64,000 nucleotides of DNA from Acinetobacter cumulans (GCF_003024525.3 NZ_CP035934.2:496001-560000), one strand, 5' to 3'. Positions 27,556-36,970 are shown, counted from the first letter of the stretch. The notes: generated from the sequence alone by a model not told the origin. Numbers and translations are program-made.

Positions 27556-27780
27556 AATGTCTTTGGCTTCATGTCAGAAGATAGGTTTAGCATAAGTCAT
27601 GCGACAGCAGACTGCACGTAAATGATTGCAATATTGTGTGTTTGACAGGCATTTTATAACGAATGCTGAATTAATGTGCTTAATGTGGCATTTTTAAAGT
27701 GATTTTTGGGCTTAAATTTGAAAAATTGTATAAAAAATATTTAATTGAACGAAAATATGAAAAAAAGTGGGGGATAGTGC

Positions 27781-27809
27781 TTGCACGTATGGGGTTAAAT
27801 TTGTATTAT
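27781..27809 (+). promoter_or_regulatory. promoter of tRNA-Ser and tRNA-Arg genes
   Basis: TTGCAC (27781-27786), 17-base spacer, TATTAT (27804-27809), placing transcription start about 7-9 bases before the tRNA-Ser gene. The tRNA-Ser and first two tRNA-Arg genes appear to be one transcript ending at the hairpin at 28138. Confidence 0.7.
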
Positions 27810-27822
27810 GGCGCCACGTTAC

Positions 27823-27912
27823 GGTGAGATGGGTGAGTGGCTGAAACCACATCCCTGCTAAGGATGCATACGGGCAACTGTATCGAGGGTTCGAATCCCT
27901 CTCTCACCGCCA
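27823..27912 (+). tRNA. tRNA-Ser(GCU)
   Basis: A 90-base class II tRNA: acceptor GGTGAGA/TCTCACC, discriminator G and encoded CCA (27910-27912), anticodon stem CATCC/GGATG with loop CTGCTAA giving anticodon GCT, a long variable arm, and a GGTTCGAATCC T arm. Confidence 0.95.
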
Positions 27913-27926
27913 ACTTTACTTATGTC

Positions 27927-28003
27927 GCGCCCATAGCTCAGCTGGATAGAGCACTTGGCTACGAACTAAGGGGTCGGGAGTTCGAATCTCTCTGGGCGCA
28001 CCA
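27927..28003 (+). tRNA. tRNA-Arg(ACG), copy 1
   Basis: A 77-base tRNA: acceptor GCGCCCA/TGGGCGC, encoded CCA, anticodon loop CTACGAA giving ACG, T arm GTTCGAATC. ACG is normally edited to ICG by TadA. Identical in sequence to the two following copies. Confidence 0.95.
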
Positions 28004-28048
28004 ATAAGTAAAGTACATAACGCAGTCTTTTAAGACGATACAAGTGAA

Positions 28049-28125
28049 GCGCCCATAGCTCAGCTGGATAGAGCACTTGGCTACGAACTAAGGGGTCGGG
28101 AGTTCGAATCTCTCTGGGCGCACCA
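28049..28125 (+). tRNA. tRNA-Arg(ACG), copy 2
   Basis: Identical to copy 1, ending in CCA, 45 bases after it; followed by a terminator. Confidence 0.95.
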
Positions 28126-28137
28126 ACTTGAACAATG

Positions 28138-28162
28138 AACCGCATTTATTGCGGTTTTTTTG
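28138..28162 (+). terminator. terminator after tRNA-Arg copy 2
   Basis: AACCGCA/TGCGGTT stem with a TTTAT loop and seven T bases. The same stem and loop recurs after copy 3 at 28716. Confidence 0.9.
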
Positions 28163-28577
28163 TGCCTGCTATTTATGCATCTAAACTCTTGTCTGTATGT
28201 TGGTCGCAGGAGCGTAAACTAAAAGTCAGTTCAAAAGCCAGATTCACTACTATTTTAGCATCAAGCATAATCACCAAGAATATAGAGCTTTGAGAATTGA
28301 GCATAGGCGTTTAATCCTGCTGTATGTTTTAAGCTGAGACTTTAAATCCACCGCTGCATTGTGTGCGGTTTTATGATTAGAATCGTGCTTAGTCACGAAG
28401 CAAAACCAAAAACTGCTTAAACACTAAGTATTGCTACTACACTCAAAACCAATTTTAGGGCTAAAACCACAGTGAATCCCAAAGTATAAAATCATTTAAA
28501 TTTGCTTGGTTTTTAATAGAATAAAGCTATTAATGCCTAATAACTAGGCAGTTGATCGTGTTAATACAAATTAGGGC

Positions 28578-28605
28578 TTAACAAAGCTGAAATTTCACGT
28601 ATAAT
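28578..28605 (+). promoter_or_regulatory. promoter of tRNA-Arg copy 3
   Basis: TTAACA (28578-28583) and a perfect TATAAT (28600-28605) with a 16-base spacer, about 18 bases before the tRNA start, so copy 3 is separately transcribed. Confidence 0.75.
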
Positions 28606-28623
28606 GCACCACATCAAGACGTC

Positions 28624-28700
28624 GCGCCCATAGCTCAGCTGGATAGAGCACTTGGCTACGAACTAAGGGGTCGGGAGTTCGAATCTCTCTGGGCGCACCA
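28624..28700 (+). tRNA. tRNA-Arg(ACG), copy 3
   Basis: A third identical tRNA-Arg gene with CCA at 28698-28700, 498 bases after copy 2. Its 3' flank (CACCAACTTGA) is the same as that of copy 2, pointing to a duplicated unit of tRNA plus terminator. Confidence 0.95.
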
Positions 28701-28715
28701 ACTTGATTTAAATTG

Positions 28716-28743
28716 AAAAAACCGCATTTATTGCGGTTTTTTT
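28716..28743 (+). terminator. terminator after tRNA-Arg copy 3
   Basis: AAAAAACCGCA/TGCGGTTTTTTT stem with the same loop as the copy 2 terminator, 16 bases past the tRNA end. Confidence 0.92.
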
Positions 28744-28785
28744 GTGTCTGAATTATTTAAAATAACTCTAAATAAAATTCAAAAT

Positions 28786-30093
28786 TTAAGCGCCAGCCTT
28801 TTGTTTTACTTTCAGCACAAAAACCGTATTGCCCCCTAAAGCAGGTAGCATATCGGAATAAGGCATGCTTCGCATGGCACGTAATAAAAATGGGGCATCC
28901 TGATCAATTTTCATTGCACTGGTCACACTTAATAACGTTCCTTGATTCATTGGCGTCAACTGCATGCCACCGCGGACAAATTTTAAATCGCCACCATTGG
29001 CATAAAATTCATTTTGCCAATCTGTGGCGTAGTTAAAGCGCATTTTAAAATCAAAAGGAATGTTAATGACACCGAGGCCCACCGAGATCTTATAGCTCGC
29101 ATCCATTTGCTTATTATCTAGTTTACGGACACGGACTTGCTTAATTTGATTGGGGAATAATTGTTGATAGCTATTAGGTGTGAGCCATTGCTGAAGCTGG
29201 GCAGGGCTATGGGCATAGTACTGATAGCTGGTACTAAAACGTAATTTCTCTGTGCCGTGTGGGTAGGGCACATTTTTGGCCGTGAGCACAAAACTGACAG
29301 GCTCTTGTGAGTTTTGGCTGAGCTGTGCCACTTTGAGTTGTTCATTTCGGTCTAAGCCGACGGTGGGGAATACACCAGTGCCTAAAGGCTGTGCTTGGCT
29401 GGTCTTAAAGCGTTTTTGTAAGGATTCGAGCAAAAATGCATTGGTACCCGCAGGTATGCCAAGCTTTGCATCGGGTATGGCATTCAAAATTTTACTAAAT
29501 AAAAAACCTTTGGGTTGGCTTAAGTCTCCCCATTGCGTGAGGGTTACTAAGGTCTGATTCGGCGCGAGTTCAAACCATTCAATTTTACCCGCCGCGTATG
29601 GCACGGGTGCATCCAAAATCAGCGTGGAAATGCTATTGGCATCGGCCTGATGCTGCATAAGTACTGTTTCACGGAAATTCAGCACAGGAATAGGCGTTGG
29701 AATATGAATATTGTATTTAACTTGGCTAATGGAGCCTTGTTGCTCAACCACTTTGGCCGATTTAAGTGTTGGAAATAAGCCTGCATAATTGGTGTAGTTG
29801 AGCAGTAAACGGCTGACTTGCTGGACATTGGCTGGAATCACCACCGAGGCACTGTAGTATTTCCCCGTCGTTTTTTTGCCTGCTGGCATGGTGGGTAATT
29901 GTATGGACTGCGTAGGATGCGCATAAATCAAAATGCGCTCTCCTGTGAGTGAAGCTAAGGCTTGAAGATCATGATTAAATTCAGTTAATGCACTTGGAAT
30001 TTGAGCTTTCCAAGGCAAAATTTTTGCAGATACATTTCCTGCAAAGATAAGACTCGTCAGCATCAGCCATGTTTTTATTTGAATCTGCTGCAT
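28786..30093 (-). CDS. exported protein with two START-like domains
   Basis: A 435-aa protein with an N-terminal signal peptide ending near AGNVSA. I start at 30093 because AGGA lies 6 bases before it; a longer reading to 30114 adds 7 residues. Two START/SRPBCC-like domains follow: about residues 75-215 (VIPANVQQVSRLLLNYTNYAGLFP) and 270-425 (HSPAQLQQWLTPNSYQQLFP), whose matching helix segments suggest an internal duplication. Such folds bind lipids or other hydrophobic ligands. Function is unknown to me; not an enzyme signature. Confidence 0.75.
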   Translation of the reverse strand: MQQIQIKTWLMLTSLIFAGNVSAKILPWKAQIPSALTEFNHDLQALASLTGERILIYAHPTQSIQLPTMPAGKKTTGKYYSASVVIPANVQQVSRLLLNYTNYAGLFPTLKSAKVVEQQGSISQVKYNIHIPTPIPVLNFRETVLMQHQADANSISTLILDAPVPYAAGKIEWFELAPNQTLVTLTQWGDLSQPKGFLFSKILNAIPDAKLGIPAGTNAFLLESLQKRFKTSQAQPLGTGVFPTVGLDRNEQLKVAQLSQNSQEPVSFVLTAKNVPYPHGTEKLRFSTSYQYYAHSPAQLQQWLTPNSYQQLFPNQIKQVRVRKLDNKQMDASYKISVGLGVINIPFDFKMRFNYATDWQNEFYANGGDLKFVRGGMQLTPMNQGTLLSVTSAMKIDQDAPFLLRAMRSMPYSDMLPALGGNTVFVLKVKQKAGA

Positions 30094-30260
30094 AGGACAT
30101 CCTGTAATATGCATTTTTTATTTGTTGGCAGTTTTAGCGCATTTTAAAGCAAAAGAACAGCGCCGAAGTGTGTATTTCTGATGCTAAAAAGAATAAGAAA
30201 TCACCCTATTCTGGTGTAATATCTAGTTCAATTTATATTTTAAAATATGTATGTGAGCAG

Positions 30261-30758
30261 ATGTCAGAGACTCAACCCGCATTGTCGTTACGTTACACCT
30301 TGAATTTAGAAGAATCTCAAGATGGTTTTGCCTTGGCTACTTTTGGTAAGAAGCAGTTCACACGCTTTATTACGCCATTGATTAGCATTGGTATTATTAT
30401 TTGGGGTTTTTCTTTAGGTTTCAGTGGTGTAGGTCGCTATTACGTGGCTTTAGGCGCATTCTTTTTAATCATGCAATTGCTCATGCGCTATTGGTTTTTA
30501 CCAATGATGTTTAAGCGTCAGTTTATTAAGTATCAATTTGGTAAGAGTGAGCAAGGCATTGATCTGTATCAAGATCATGGTGAAATTTTTGCCAATGAGC
30601 GTAAAAATATTTTCAACTATGCCGAAGTCGCAACTTTTGCCTCAGGTAAACTGACGTATATGTTGGAAATGAAAAACCGTACAGTGGTGATTATTCCTAA
30701 GCGCGCGTTTAGCAATCCAGCTGATCAAAGCATTTTTGAAAATACATTTAAGAAATAA
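30261..30758 (+). CDS. YcxB-like membrane protein
   Basis: A 165-aa protein from ATG 30261 with two central membrane helices (about residues 37-60 and 65-85) and a C-terminal soluble beta-rich segment (YQDHGEIFANERKNIFNYAEV) that resembles the YcxB-like domain. No function established that I know of. The longer reading from 30168 is not favoured because it has no ribosome-binding site; even the chosen one has a weak GAG. Confidence 0.6.
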   Translation: MSETQPALSLRYTLNLEESQDGFALATFGKKQFTRFITPLISIGIIIWGFSLGFSGVGRYYVALGAFFLIMQLLMRYWFLPMMFKRQFIKYQFGKSEQGIDLYQDHGEIFANERKNIFNYAEVATFASGKLTYMLEMKNRTVVIIPKRAFSNPADQSIFENTFKK

Positions 30759-30784
30759 TTGAGCTTAAAACAGAAGGGAAGATC

Positions 30785-31426
30785 ATGACTACACGTCCAT
30801 CAAAAATTATATGTGTCGGCCGCAGCTATGCTGATCATGCAAAAGAGTTAGGAAATGCAGTACCTGATCGTCCTGTTTTGTTTATGAAGCCACCGAGTGC
30901 TTTATCTGCTTTAGATGCTGGCATTGACTGGAATAAAACCCTGGGTAGTTGTCATTACGAGTGTGAGTTGACTTTGCGTATTGGGCAAACTTTAAAAGCA
31001 GAAACTGATCCACAAAAGGCATTGCAAGCGGTAGATGCGGTAACTTTAGGTTTGGATTTAACTTTGCGTGATTTGCAAGATGATTTGAAAAAGAAAGGTC
31101 AGCCTTGGGAACGTGCAAAAGCGTATGACGGTTCATGCATGTTGGCAGATTGGGTAGATGTTTCATCGGTTGTCAGTGACTGGAAAGATGTGCATTACAC
31201 TTTGCAAGTTAATGATGAACTCCGTCAAAAGGGTGATACGGCATTGCTGATTTTTGATGTAGGAACGTTGCTGGCAGACATTAGCCAAGTGTTTACCTTA
31301 GAAGCTGGTGATGTTGTGATGACAGGAACACCTGCAGGTGTCGCGGCCTTACAGGCTGGTGATCAGTTGAGTATGACTTTACAGGGTCAGCAACAAGATT
31401 ATGTTTGGACGACCTTTGTAAAGTAA
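30785..31426 (+). CDS. fumarylacetoacetate hydrolase-family protein
   Basis: A 213-aa cytosolic protein of the FAH fold: KIICVGRSYADHAKELGN at the start, FMKPPSAL, the metal-ligand segment YECELTLRIG and the C-terminal MTGTPAGVAALQAGD. Short members such as YcgM-type proteins act on acylpyruvates or oxaloacetate. It follows the YcxB-like gene by 26 bases with an AAGGGAAGA box, possibly in one unit, and has its own terminator. Confidence 0.88.
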   Translation: MTTRPSKIICVGRSYADHAKELGNAVPDRPVLFMKPPSALSALDAGIDWNKTLGSCHYECELTLRIGQTLKAETDPQKALQAVDAVTLGLDLTLRDLQDDLKKKGQPWERAKAYDGSCMLADWVDVSSVVSDWKDVHYTLQVNDELRQKGDTALLIFDVGTLLADISQVFTLEAGDVVMTGTPAGVAALQAGDQLSMTLQGQQQDYVWTTFVK

Positions 31427-31437
31427 TTGAATTCATC

Positions 31438-31467
31438 AAAAGGGACTGTAGAGACAGTCCTTTTTTT
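31438..31467 (+). terminator. terminator after FAH-family gene
   Basis: GGACTG/CAGTCC stem flanked by A and T runs, loop TAGAGA, followed by seven T bases, just after the FAH-type stop. Confidence 0.88.
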
Positions 31468-31539
31468 ATGTCTGCGTAAATGTAAGGCACAGCGAAATTT
31501 ACTTTAGAACAGTTAATTTGAGCAAACAGAGAGCGGTTT

Positions 31540-32340
31540 TTATCTGGAAAATTTTTTACGAAACTGATCGGGGCTAATATGCATCCAGCGTTTAAACATA
31601 TTAATAAAAGCAGATGCATTGGCATAACCTAAGTCGAAGGCAATACTTTCTACCGTATGACCTCGGTTCAGTAAGCTCATGGCCTTAATCACTTTTAGGC
31701 GCTGGCGCCACTCATGCAATGACATGCCTAATTCTTTTTGACTGAGTCGGGCAAGGGTACGCTCAGTCATATTGTATTGTTTGGCAAGCATAGCCAAAGA
31801 CAGATGATTGGCAGGGGCTTGGTGTAAATCATTGAGTAAGGCTTGCAGTGTCGGATGCTCAGAATGAGGCAAATAACTGCTGACTAATTGGGCATGTTTA
31901 AGTTGGTCGACCAGTACAGTGAGTAAGCGTTGGTGTTCGGCGTTGGATACAGCATTTGGTGTTTGTCTTAAATGTTCAAATAGGGCAGAAATCAAAGGCG
32001 AGCTTAGTAAAATACCTGCTTGTTGGGGTAAGTCCTGACATAGGCTTTCATGGATATACAGCGTGCCATGAGACACCGCCGTACGATTTAAGCCGCTGTG
32101 TTTGACGTTTGGAGGCAACCAAATGCCGTGCGGTGGTGGGGTGATATAATCAATTTGATCAATATTGAGTTCCATAATGCCGTCAAAGGCATAAATAAAC
32201 TCACCCCATGCATGGCCATGTGTGGGGTAAATGGATTGCGCTGGGTCATCTCGGAAGCTAATCCAAAGTGCAGCGTCTATATGGTCATTGGTTTTGAGTT
32301 GCATGCCCAAAGGGCGTGATGCATTAGTGCGATTTGGCAT
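31540..32340 (-). CDS. AraC-family transcriptional regulator
   Basis: A 266-aa regulator with an N-terminal cupin-like sensing half (HGHAWGEFIYAFDGIMELN, PPHGIWLPPNVKHS) and a C-terminal double helix-turn-helix (about residues 165-262) with LAMLAKQYNMTERTLARLSQKELGMSLHEW and AFDLGYANASAFINMFKRWMHISP. It is divergent from the EamA gene at 32445 with about 100 bases between, so it is a good candidate regulator of that exporter pair. Ligand unknown. Confidence 0.88.
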   Translation of the reverse strand: MPNRTNASRPLGMQLKTNDHIDAALWISFRDDPAQSIYPTHGHAWGEFIYAFDGIMELNIDQIDYITPPPHGIWLPPNVKHSGLNRTAVSHGTLYIHESLCQDLPQQAGILLSSPLISALFEHLRQTPNAVSNAEHQRLLTVLVDQLKHAQLVSSYLPHSEHPTLQALLNDLHQAPANHLSLAMLAKQYNMTERTLARLSQKELGMSLHEWRQRLKVIKAMSLLNRGHTVESIAFDLGYANASAFINMFKRWMHISPDQFRKKFSR

Positions 32341-32444
32341 GTTGGAAATTGCCTGAATTCAATAATGACTTGTCTGTTTTAAACTATATATTTGATTTGT
32401 GACAGGTCTATAGTAGTAGGCTCTTTTAGTTTTGAGCAATGGCC

Positions 32445-33374
32445 GTGGAACAGCGTAAAGCACTCGATGCACAAGCATCGGGTTGGATGATTTTATTGTG
32501 TATGATTTGGGGAATTCAGCAGGTCGTGCTGAAGTGGGCCGCGCCCGATATTAGCCCGATTATGCAAATTGCGCTTCGTTCAGGTTTATCCGTTCTGTTG
32601 GTGATTCCACTACTTCGTCTGAAGCATGTTTCAGATTTATATCATAAAGACTATCTGCTTCCTGGTCTGTGGCTGGCTATTTTATTTTCAGCCGAATTTC
32701 TTTTTGTGGCTGAAGCGCTACGCTATACCACGGCTTCACATACGGTCGTGTTGCTGTATACCGCGCCTATTTTTGTTGCGCTGGGTTTACATTGGAAATT
32801 GCCAGCAGAACAATTGAATTTGATTCAATGGGGCGGTATTTTCCTCGCTTTTTCAGGCGTTGTGTTGTTCTTTATGGGGCGTGGTGACACAGCAGGTGAT
32901 TTAACACATGCGCTTTGGGGAGATTTTTTGGCCCTAATGGCGGGTATGATGTGGGCTTTAACCACCATTTCACTACGCTTAACAAAATTGGCAGATGCGC
33001 CAGCAACTCAAACGCTGTTTTATCAATTGCTGGGTAGTTTTTTAATTTTACTCCCATTGGCATATATCACAGGCCAAAGTACGATTCATTGGAGCTGGGT
33101 GGTTTTGGGGAGCACATTATTTAATGTGCTGATCATGTCGTTTTTTAGCCTCATGCTGTGGTTTTGGTTATTACGCCAATATTTGGCCAATAGCTTAGGG
33201 GTATTTTCATTTCTTACGCCTATTTTTGGCATGCTGTTTGGGGTGGTTTTTTTGCATGAACAGATTGAGCTGAATTTTCTGATGGGTACGGGCTTCGTTA
33301 TGTTGGGGGTGATGACTGTAAGTTTACATCGCCAAATTGCACGTACATGGGCGCATATTCATTTTATAAAATAA
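32445..33374 (+). CDS. EamA-family exporter, first of tandem pair
   Basis: A 309-aa ten-helix exporter. I favour GTG 32445 as start because a GAG box sits 8 bases upstream and because the neighbouring paralogue has the same GAG-N8-GTG arrangement and a matching opening (VEQRKALDAQAS versus VQERQALDAKAS); an ATG two codons earlier (32439) is the alternative. Both EamA repeats are visible (residues about 18-145 and 160-290). It lies divergent from the AraC regulator. Substrate unknown. Confidence 0.83.
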   Translation: MEQRKALDAQASGWMILLCMIWGIQQVVLKWAAPDISPIMQIALRSGLSVLLVIPLLRLKHVSDLYHKDYLLPGLWLAILFSAEFLFVAEALRYTTASHTVVLLYTAPIFVALGLHWKLPAEQLNLIQWGGIFLAFSGVVLFFMGRGDTAGDLTHALWGDFLALMAGMMWALTTISLRLTKLADAPATQTLFYQLLGSFLILLPLAYITGQSTIHWSWVVLGSTLFNVLIMSFFSLMLWFWLLRQYLANSLGVFSFLTPIFGMLFGVVFLHEQIELNFLMGTGFVMLGVMTVSLHRQIARTWAHIHFIK

Positions 33375-33548
33375 GCCAGCTTGGTCTGCTCAGGTGCTTC
33401 AACGCCTCATTCAAGCGCTATCTGCTCGGAAGTATTTGATCTATCTATAAAAGCTCGCGTGATAAGAAATTAAAAAGTCAATGTTGACTCGTGTTTTTTA
33501 GGTACGACAATGTTACTGTGTTGAGGTTTAGAGCAACGAGTAGACGGT

Positions 33549-34466
33549 GTGCAAGAACGTCAGGCATTGGATGCCAAAGCTTCATCAATCATGTTTGGCT
33601 TATGTATATTGTGGGGGCTACAACAGATTGTTGTGAAATTGGCTGCAGCAGATATTTCACCTTTGATGCAAATGGCTTTGCGTTCAGGTTTATCTGCATT
33701 GCTAGTTTTTCCACTGATTAAGTTAGCGCAGGGGCAGTCCTTGTGGTCACGCCAGTATTGGTTTTCAGGGGCATTGGTTGCAGGTCTATTTGCCACGGAA
33801 TTTTGTTTATTGGCCGAAGCTTTGCGATTTACGACAGCCTCACATACGGTTGTTTTGTTATATACAGCGCCTATCTTTGTGGCATTGGGCTTACATTGGA
33901 AATTACCAGCAGAACGCCTGACGTGGAAACAGTGGAGCGGTATTGCAATTGCATTTTTAGGCATTGTGACCACCTTTTGGGGAGGTGAGCGTGAATCATC
34001 CGTGCAAAGCTTAAGCCATGTGATTTTGGGTGACTTACTGGCACTATGCGCTGGCATATTTTGGGCCTCCACAACGCTTGCCGTGCGATTAACAAATTTG
34101 TCTGAAGCACCTGCTACACAAACTTTGTTTTATCAATTATTCGGTGGCTTTATTTGCTTGTTACCTATGGCATTTATATTGGGACAAAGCGAAATCAGTT
34201 GGTCGATGCTGACTCTCACGAGTCTACTGTTTCATGCAGTATTGATTTCATTTGCAAGCTATCTCATTTGGTTTTGGTTGCTTAAAAAATATTTAGCTTC
34301 ACGTTTAGGGGTGTTTTCTTTTCTAACCCCTCTATTTGGTATTCTGTTTGGTGTAGTTATTTTAAATGAGCCTTTAGAACGCGCCTTTATTATTGGTACC
34401 AGCATGGTAATGCTTGGTGTGCTGATTGTGAGTTTATCTGGGCGCGCTAAACAGCCAAGTCGCTAA
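33549..34466 (+). CDS. EamA-family exporter, second of tandem pair
   Basis: A 305-aa paralogue of the preceding gene, sharing GLCILWGLQQIVVKLAAADISPLM type segments, LYTAPIFVALGLHWKLPAE and LGVFSFLTPLFGILFGVV. It starts at GTG 33549 after a GAG box 8 bases upstream. The two genes are 174 bases apart on the same strand and plainly derive from a local duplication. Diverged regions lie in the middle loop and C-terminal end. Confidence 0.83.
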   Translation: MQERQALDAKASSIMFGLCILWGLQQIVVKLAAADISPLMQMALRSGLSALLVFPLIKLAQGQSLWSRQYWFSGALVAGLFATEFCLLAEALRFTTASHTVVLLYTAPIFVALGLHWKLPAERLTWKQWSGIAIAFLGIVTTFWGGERESSVQSLSHVILGDLLALCAGIFWASTTLAVRLTNLSEAPATQTLFYQLFGGFICLLPMAFILGQSEISWSMLTLTSLLFHAVLISFASYLIWFWLLKKYLASRLGVFSFLTPLFGILFGVVILNEPLERAFIIGTSMVMLGVLIVSLSGRAKQPSR

Positions 34467-34493
34467 AAAGTGATGTAAAGCAACGAAATAATC

Positions 34494-34522
34494 AAAAAGC
34501 CTCAATCTATGAGGCTTTTTTA
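34494..34522 (+). terminator. bidirectional terminator
   Basis: AAAAAGCCTCA/TGAGGCTTTTT stem with a short loop between the second EamA gene and the convergent BrkB gene. Confidence 0.9.
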
Positions 34523-34539
34523 TTCAATAGGCTGAGTAT

Positions 34540-35793
34540 TTATTTAGATTCCAAAATCGTCGATAACGGAATGGCCAATTTAGCCGCTAAATAATCATCG
34601 GACTCAATCAAAGCTGGGCCAATTTTTTCCATCCATTCATCATCTGCATGAATATTGCCAATATCTTTACGATGTGGCAGTGGATAAGGAAGCTGTGAGT
34701 AAAAAGTCCAAAAATCAATTTGTGCCAGATTACGTGCGAGTACAAAGTTATTGGTATCTGTACGGGTAATCAAATTTTGTTTTTCGAGTAATTTGACATA
34801 GCTCGGCCAGCGACCAATTTCATCACGACCTAACACTTCCAAAGCTTCGGACTCACTAACGCTCAGACCAACTTTTTGCTTTTGATAGAACAGCTCGAGC
34901 AGATCCAGCAACATAATTACTGGATGGCGTTTGCGGTCACGACTTGCATCGGCATCAAAGGCGGTAAGTGCATAACTGATTTCTACCCCCAACAACACGA
35001 TATTCCAAGATAAAAAAATCCACAGCAGGAAAATAGGAATCGCTGCAAATGCACCATAAATGAGTTCATAGCTGGTGAAGTTACTCATTACAAACCCAAA
35101 TAGATTTTTGAGGAGTTCAAATACGGTTGCGCTAAATAAGCCTGCAATTAAGGCTGCTTTTAGAGGTACATTCCGATTGGGAATGGTCCAATTTAAGATG
35201 AAAAATCCTAAAATGGTTAAACCAAATGAGATGAGCCACAATATAAACTCACCATCAAGTTCATAGCCTGCAAAGTTATTGTTAAGAACATTTAGTGAGG
35301 CCATGGTAGACGAAATGACAAATGCGCTGCCCAATAGAATTGGCCCAAGAGAAATAATGGTCCAGTAACGCATAAAGCCTAAAATGCCACCACGGGTTTC
35401 GGTTACACGCCAAATGCGGTTAAACACAGTTTCAATGCTGGTCAACATCATCACGGTAGTGATGAATAAAAATAGAATACCAATAACGGTTAAATTACTC
35501 GATTTATCAGTGAATGCATTGAGTGCTTTATCAAAGGCAATGGTCGTTTTAGGTAAAAAATTACTATAAATCAGTTGCTGGAGTTGTTGGCGCGCAGGTT
35601 CAAGCGCTTTAATGGAAGAGATAATCACCAAAAATACTGTCAGCATCGGCACGACAGCAAACAGCGTGGTGTAGGTCAAAGAACCTGCTTGCTCACGACA
35701 ACGATCGGCCTCGAAACGCCGTATAACGAATAAAACAAACTGAAACCATTTTTTGTCATAAAAGGGAAGTTTCTTGAAATATTCGGCAATCAT
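34540..35793 (-). CDS. YihY/BrkB-family membrane protein
   Basis: A 417-aa protein with an N-terminal membrane domain of about six helices (residues about 35-280) and a cytosolic C-terminal part. Segments FEADRCREQAGSLTYTTLFAVVP, FLLWIFLSWNIVLLGVEISY and RIWRVTETRGGI are typical of the YihY family, formerly called ribonuclease BN or BrkB. Its role is unclear in the literature as I recall it. The length, with an extended C-terminus of about 130 residues, is longer than E. coli YihY (290 aa). Confidence 0.88.
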   Translation of the reverse strand: MIAEYFKKLPFYDKKWFQFVLFVIRRFEADRCREQAGSLTYTTLFAVVPMLTVFLVIISSIKALEPARQQLQQLIYSNFLPKTTIAFDKALNAFTDKSSNLTVIGILFLFITTVMMLTSIETVFNRIWRVTETRGGILGFMRYWTIISLGPILLGSAFVISSTMASLNVLNNNFAGYELDGEFILWLISFGLTILGFFILNWTIPNRNVPLKAALIAGLFSATVFELLKNLFGFVMSNFTSYELIYGAFAAIPIFLLWIFLSWNIVLLGVEISYALTAFDADASRDRKRHPVIMLLDLLELFYQKQKVGLSVSESEALEVLGRDEIGRWPSYVKLLEKQNLITRTDTNNFVLARNLAQIDFWTFYSQLPYPLPHRKDIGNIHADDEWMEKIGPALIESDDYLAAKLAIPLSTILESK

Positions 35794-35902
35794 AAATTAC
35801 AGCCTCAATTGTTCTAATCATCATTTTTCAACATTCGGCTCTAAGCTTAACCAAAAACTGGACAAAATACCGTATAGTTTATTTTTTAATTACACCGCCT
35901 AA

Positions 35903-36502
<600 letters not shown>

Positions 36503-36508
36503 AACCTG

Positions 36509-36543
36509 TAACTTTGCCTGTTTGAATGATCTACAGGCAAAGT
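36509..36543 (+). other. perfect 12-base hairpin downstream of wrbA
   Basis: AACTTTGCCTGT/ACAGGCAAAGTT with an 11-base loop lies 6 bases after the wrbA stop. No T tract follows, so it is a stem rather than a clean intrinsic terminator; it may protect the mRNA 3' end. Confidence 0.6.
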
Positions 36544-36737
36544 TATTACTATACAAGTAGCAGTTATATTTGTAAAAATTTAAATATAAAAACAAAATAT
36601 CTCATTGTTATAGATTGAAATATACCTATTTTGAGGGATGTAAAAAGACGACTAGATCACATTTAATACACATGCTTTTTATACTTATCTATGCAAGCCG
36701 ATTGGCTTTTCGCATATTTTTAAATTTGGGGTCTTTT

Positions 36738-36929
36738 ATGTGGTCTTCTTCTCTTCGGTTTACTTTTGGTGTTTTTTTAACTTTCACAGTTTCTTCTGCT
36801 TCATTTGCAATGAGTGTGTTACATAGTTTTGAATTTCCGCCTGAAAAAAAGCAACAAACAACTACACAACAGCCAGTGACGACGCAGGCTGAACCACCGC
36901 ATGCAACAGCGAGTAGTGTAAAAAAATAA
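36738..36929 (+). CDS. 63-aa exported protein of unknown function
   Basis: ATG 36738, with a GGGG box 6 bases upstream, gives a signal peptide (MWSSSLRFTFGVFLTFTVSS with cleavage predicted after ASA/SFA) and a short mature part rich in Thr, Gln, Pro and Lys. An earlier ATG (36615) adds a long hydrophobic stretch that is not favoured. No family recognised. Its terminator is shared with the convergent gene. Confidence 0.55.
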   Translation: MWSSSLRFTFGVFLTFTVSSASFAMSVLHSFEFPPEKKQQTTTQQPVTTQAEPPHATASSVKK

Positions 36930-36932
36930 CCC

Positions 36933-36957
36933 AAAAGCGCTCTTTGAGCGCTTTTTT
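36933..36957 (+). terminator. bidirectional terminator
   Basis: AAAAGCGCTC-TTT-GAGCGCTTTTTT, between the 63-aa exported protein and the convergent zinc-ribbon gene. Confidence 0.9.
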
Positions 36958-36970
36958 ATGGGTGTACGCG

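Larger units (their letters stand above)
28126..28623 (+). other. non-coding spacer with terminator, promoter and no gene
   Basis: About 500 bases without a credible reading frame. The first part holds the copy 2 terminator, the last part holds a separate promoter for copy 3. The middle shows no open frame longer than a few dozen codons and no recognisable RNA; it may be the residue of a duplication that produced copy 3. Confidence 0.6.

Noticed and set aside
28138..28162. Terminator repeats after the tRNA genes as attachment sites
   Set aside because: They are ordinary intrinsic terminators; no integrase or phage gene is nearby.
27927..28700. Repeated 77-base units as a possible CRISPR-like array
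   Set aside because: The units are three intact tRNA-Arg genes with unequal spacing.
36689..36934. 81-aa Cys-rich frame antisense to the 63-aa exported protein
   Set aside because: No ribosome-binding site, and the Cys/Val runs mirror the Thr/Gln/Ala codons of the sense frame; the sense gene has signal peptide and box.
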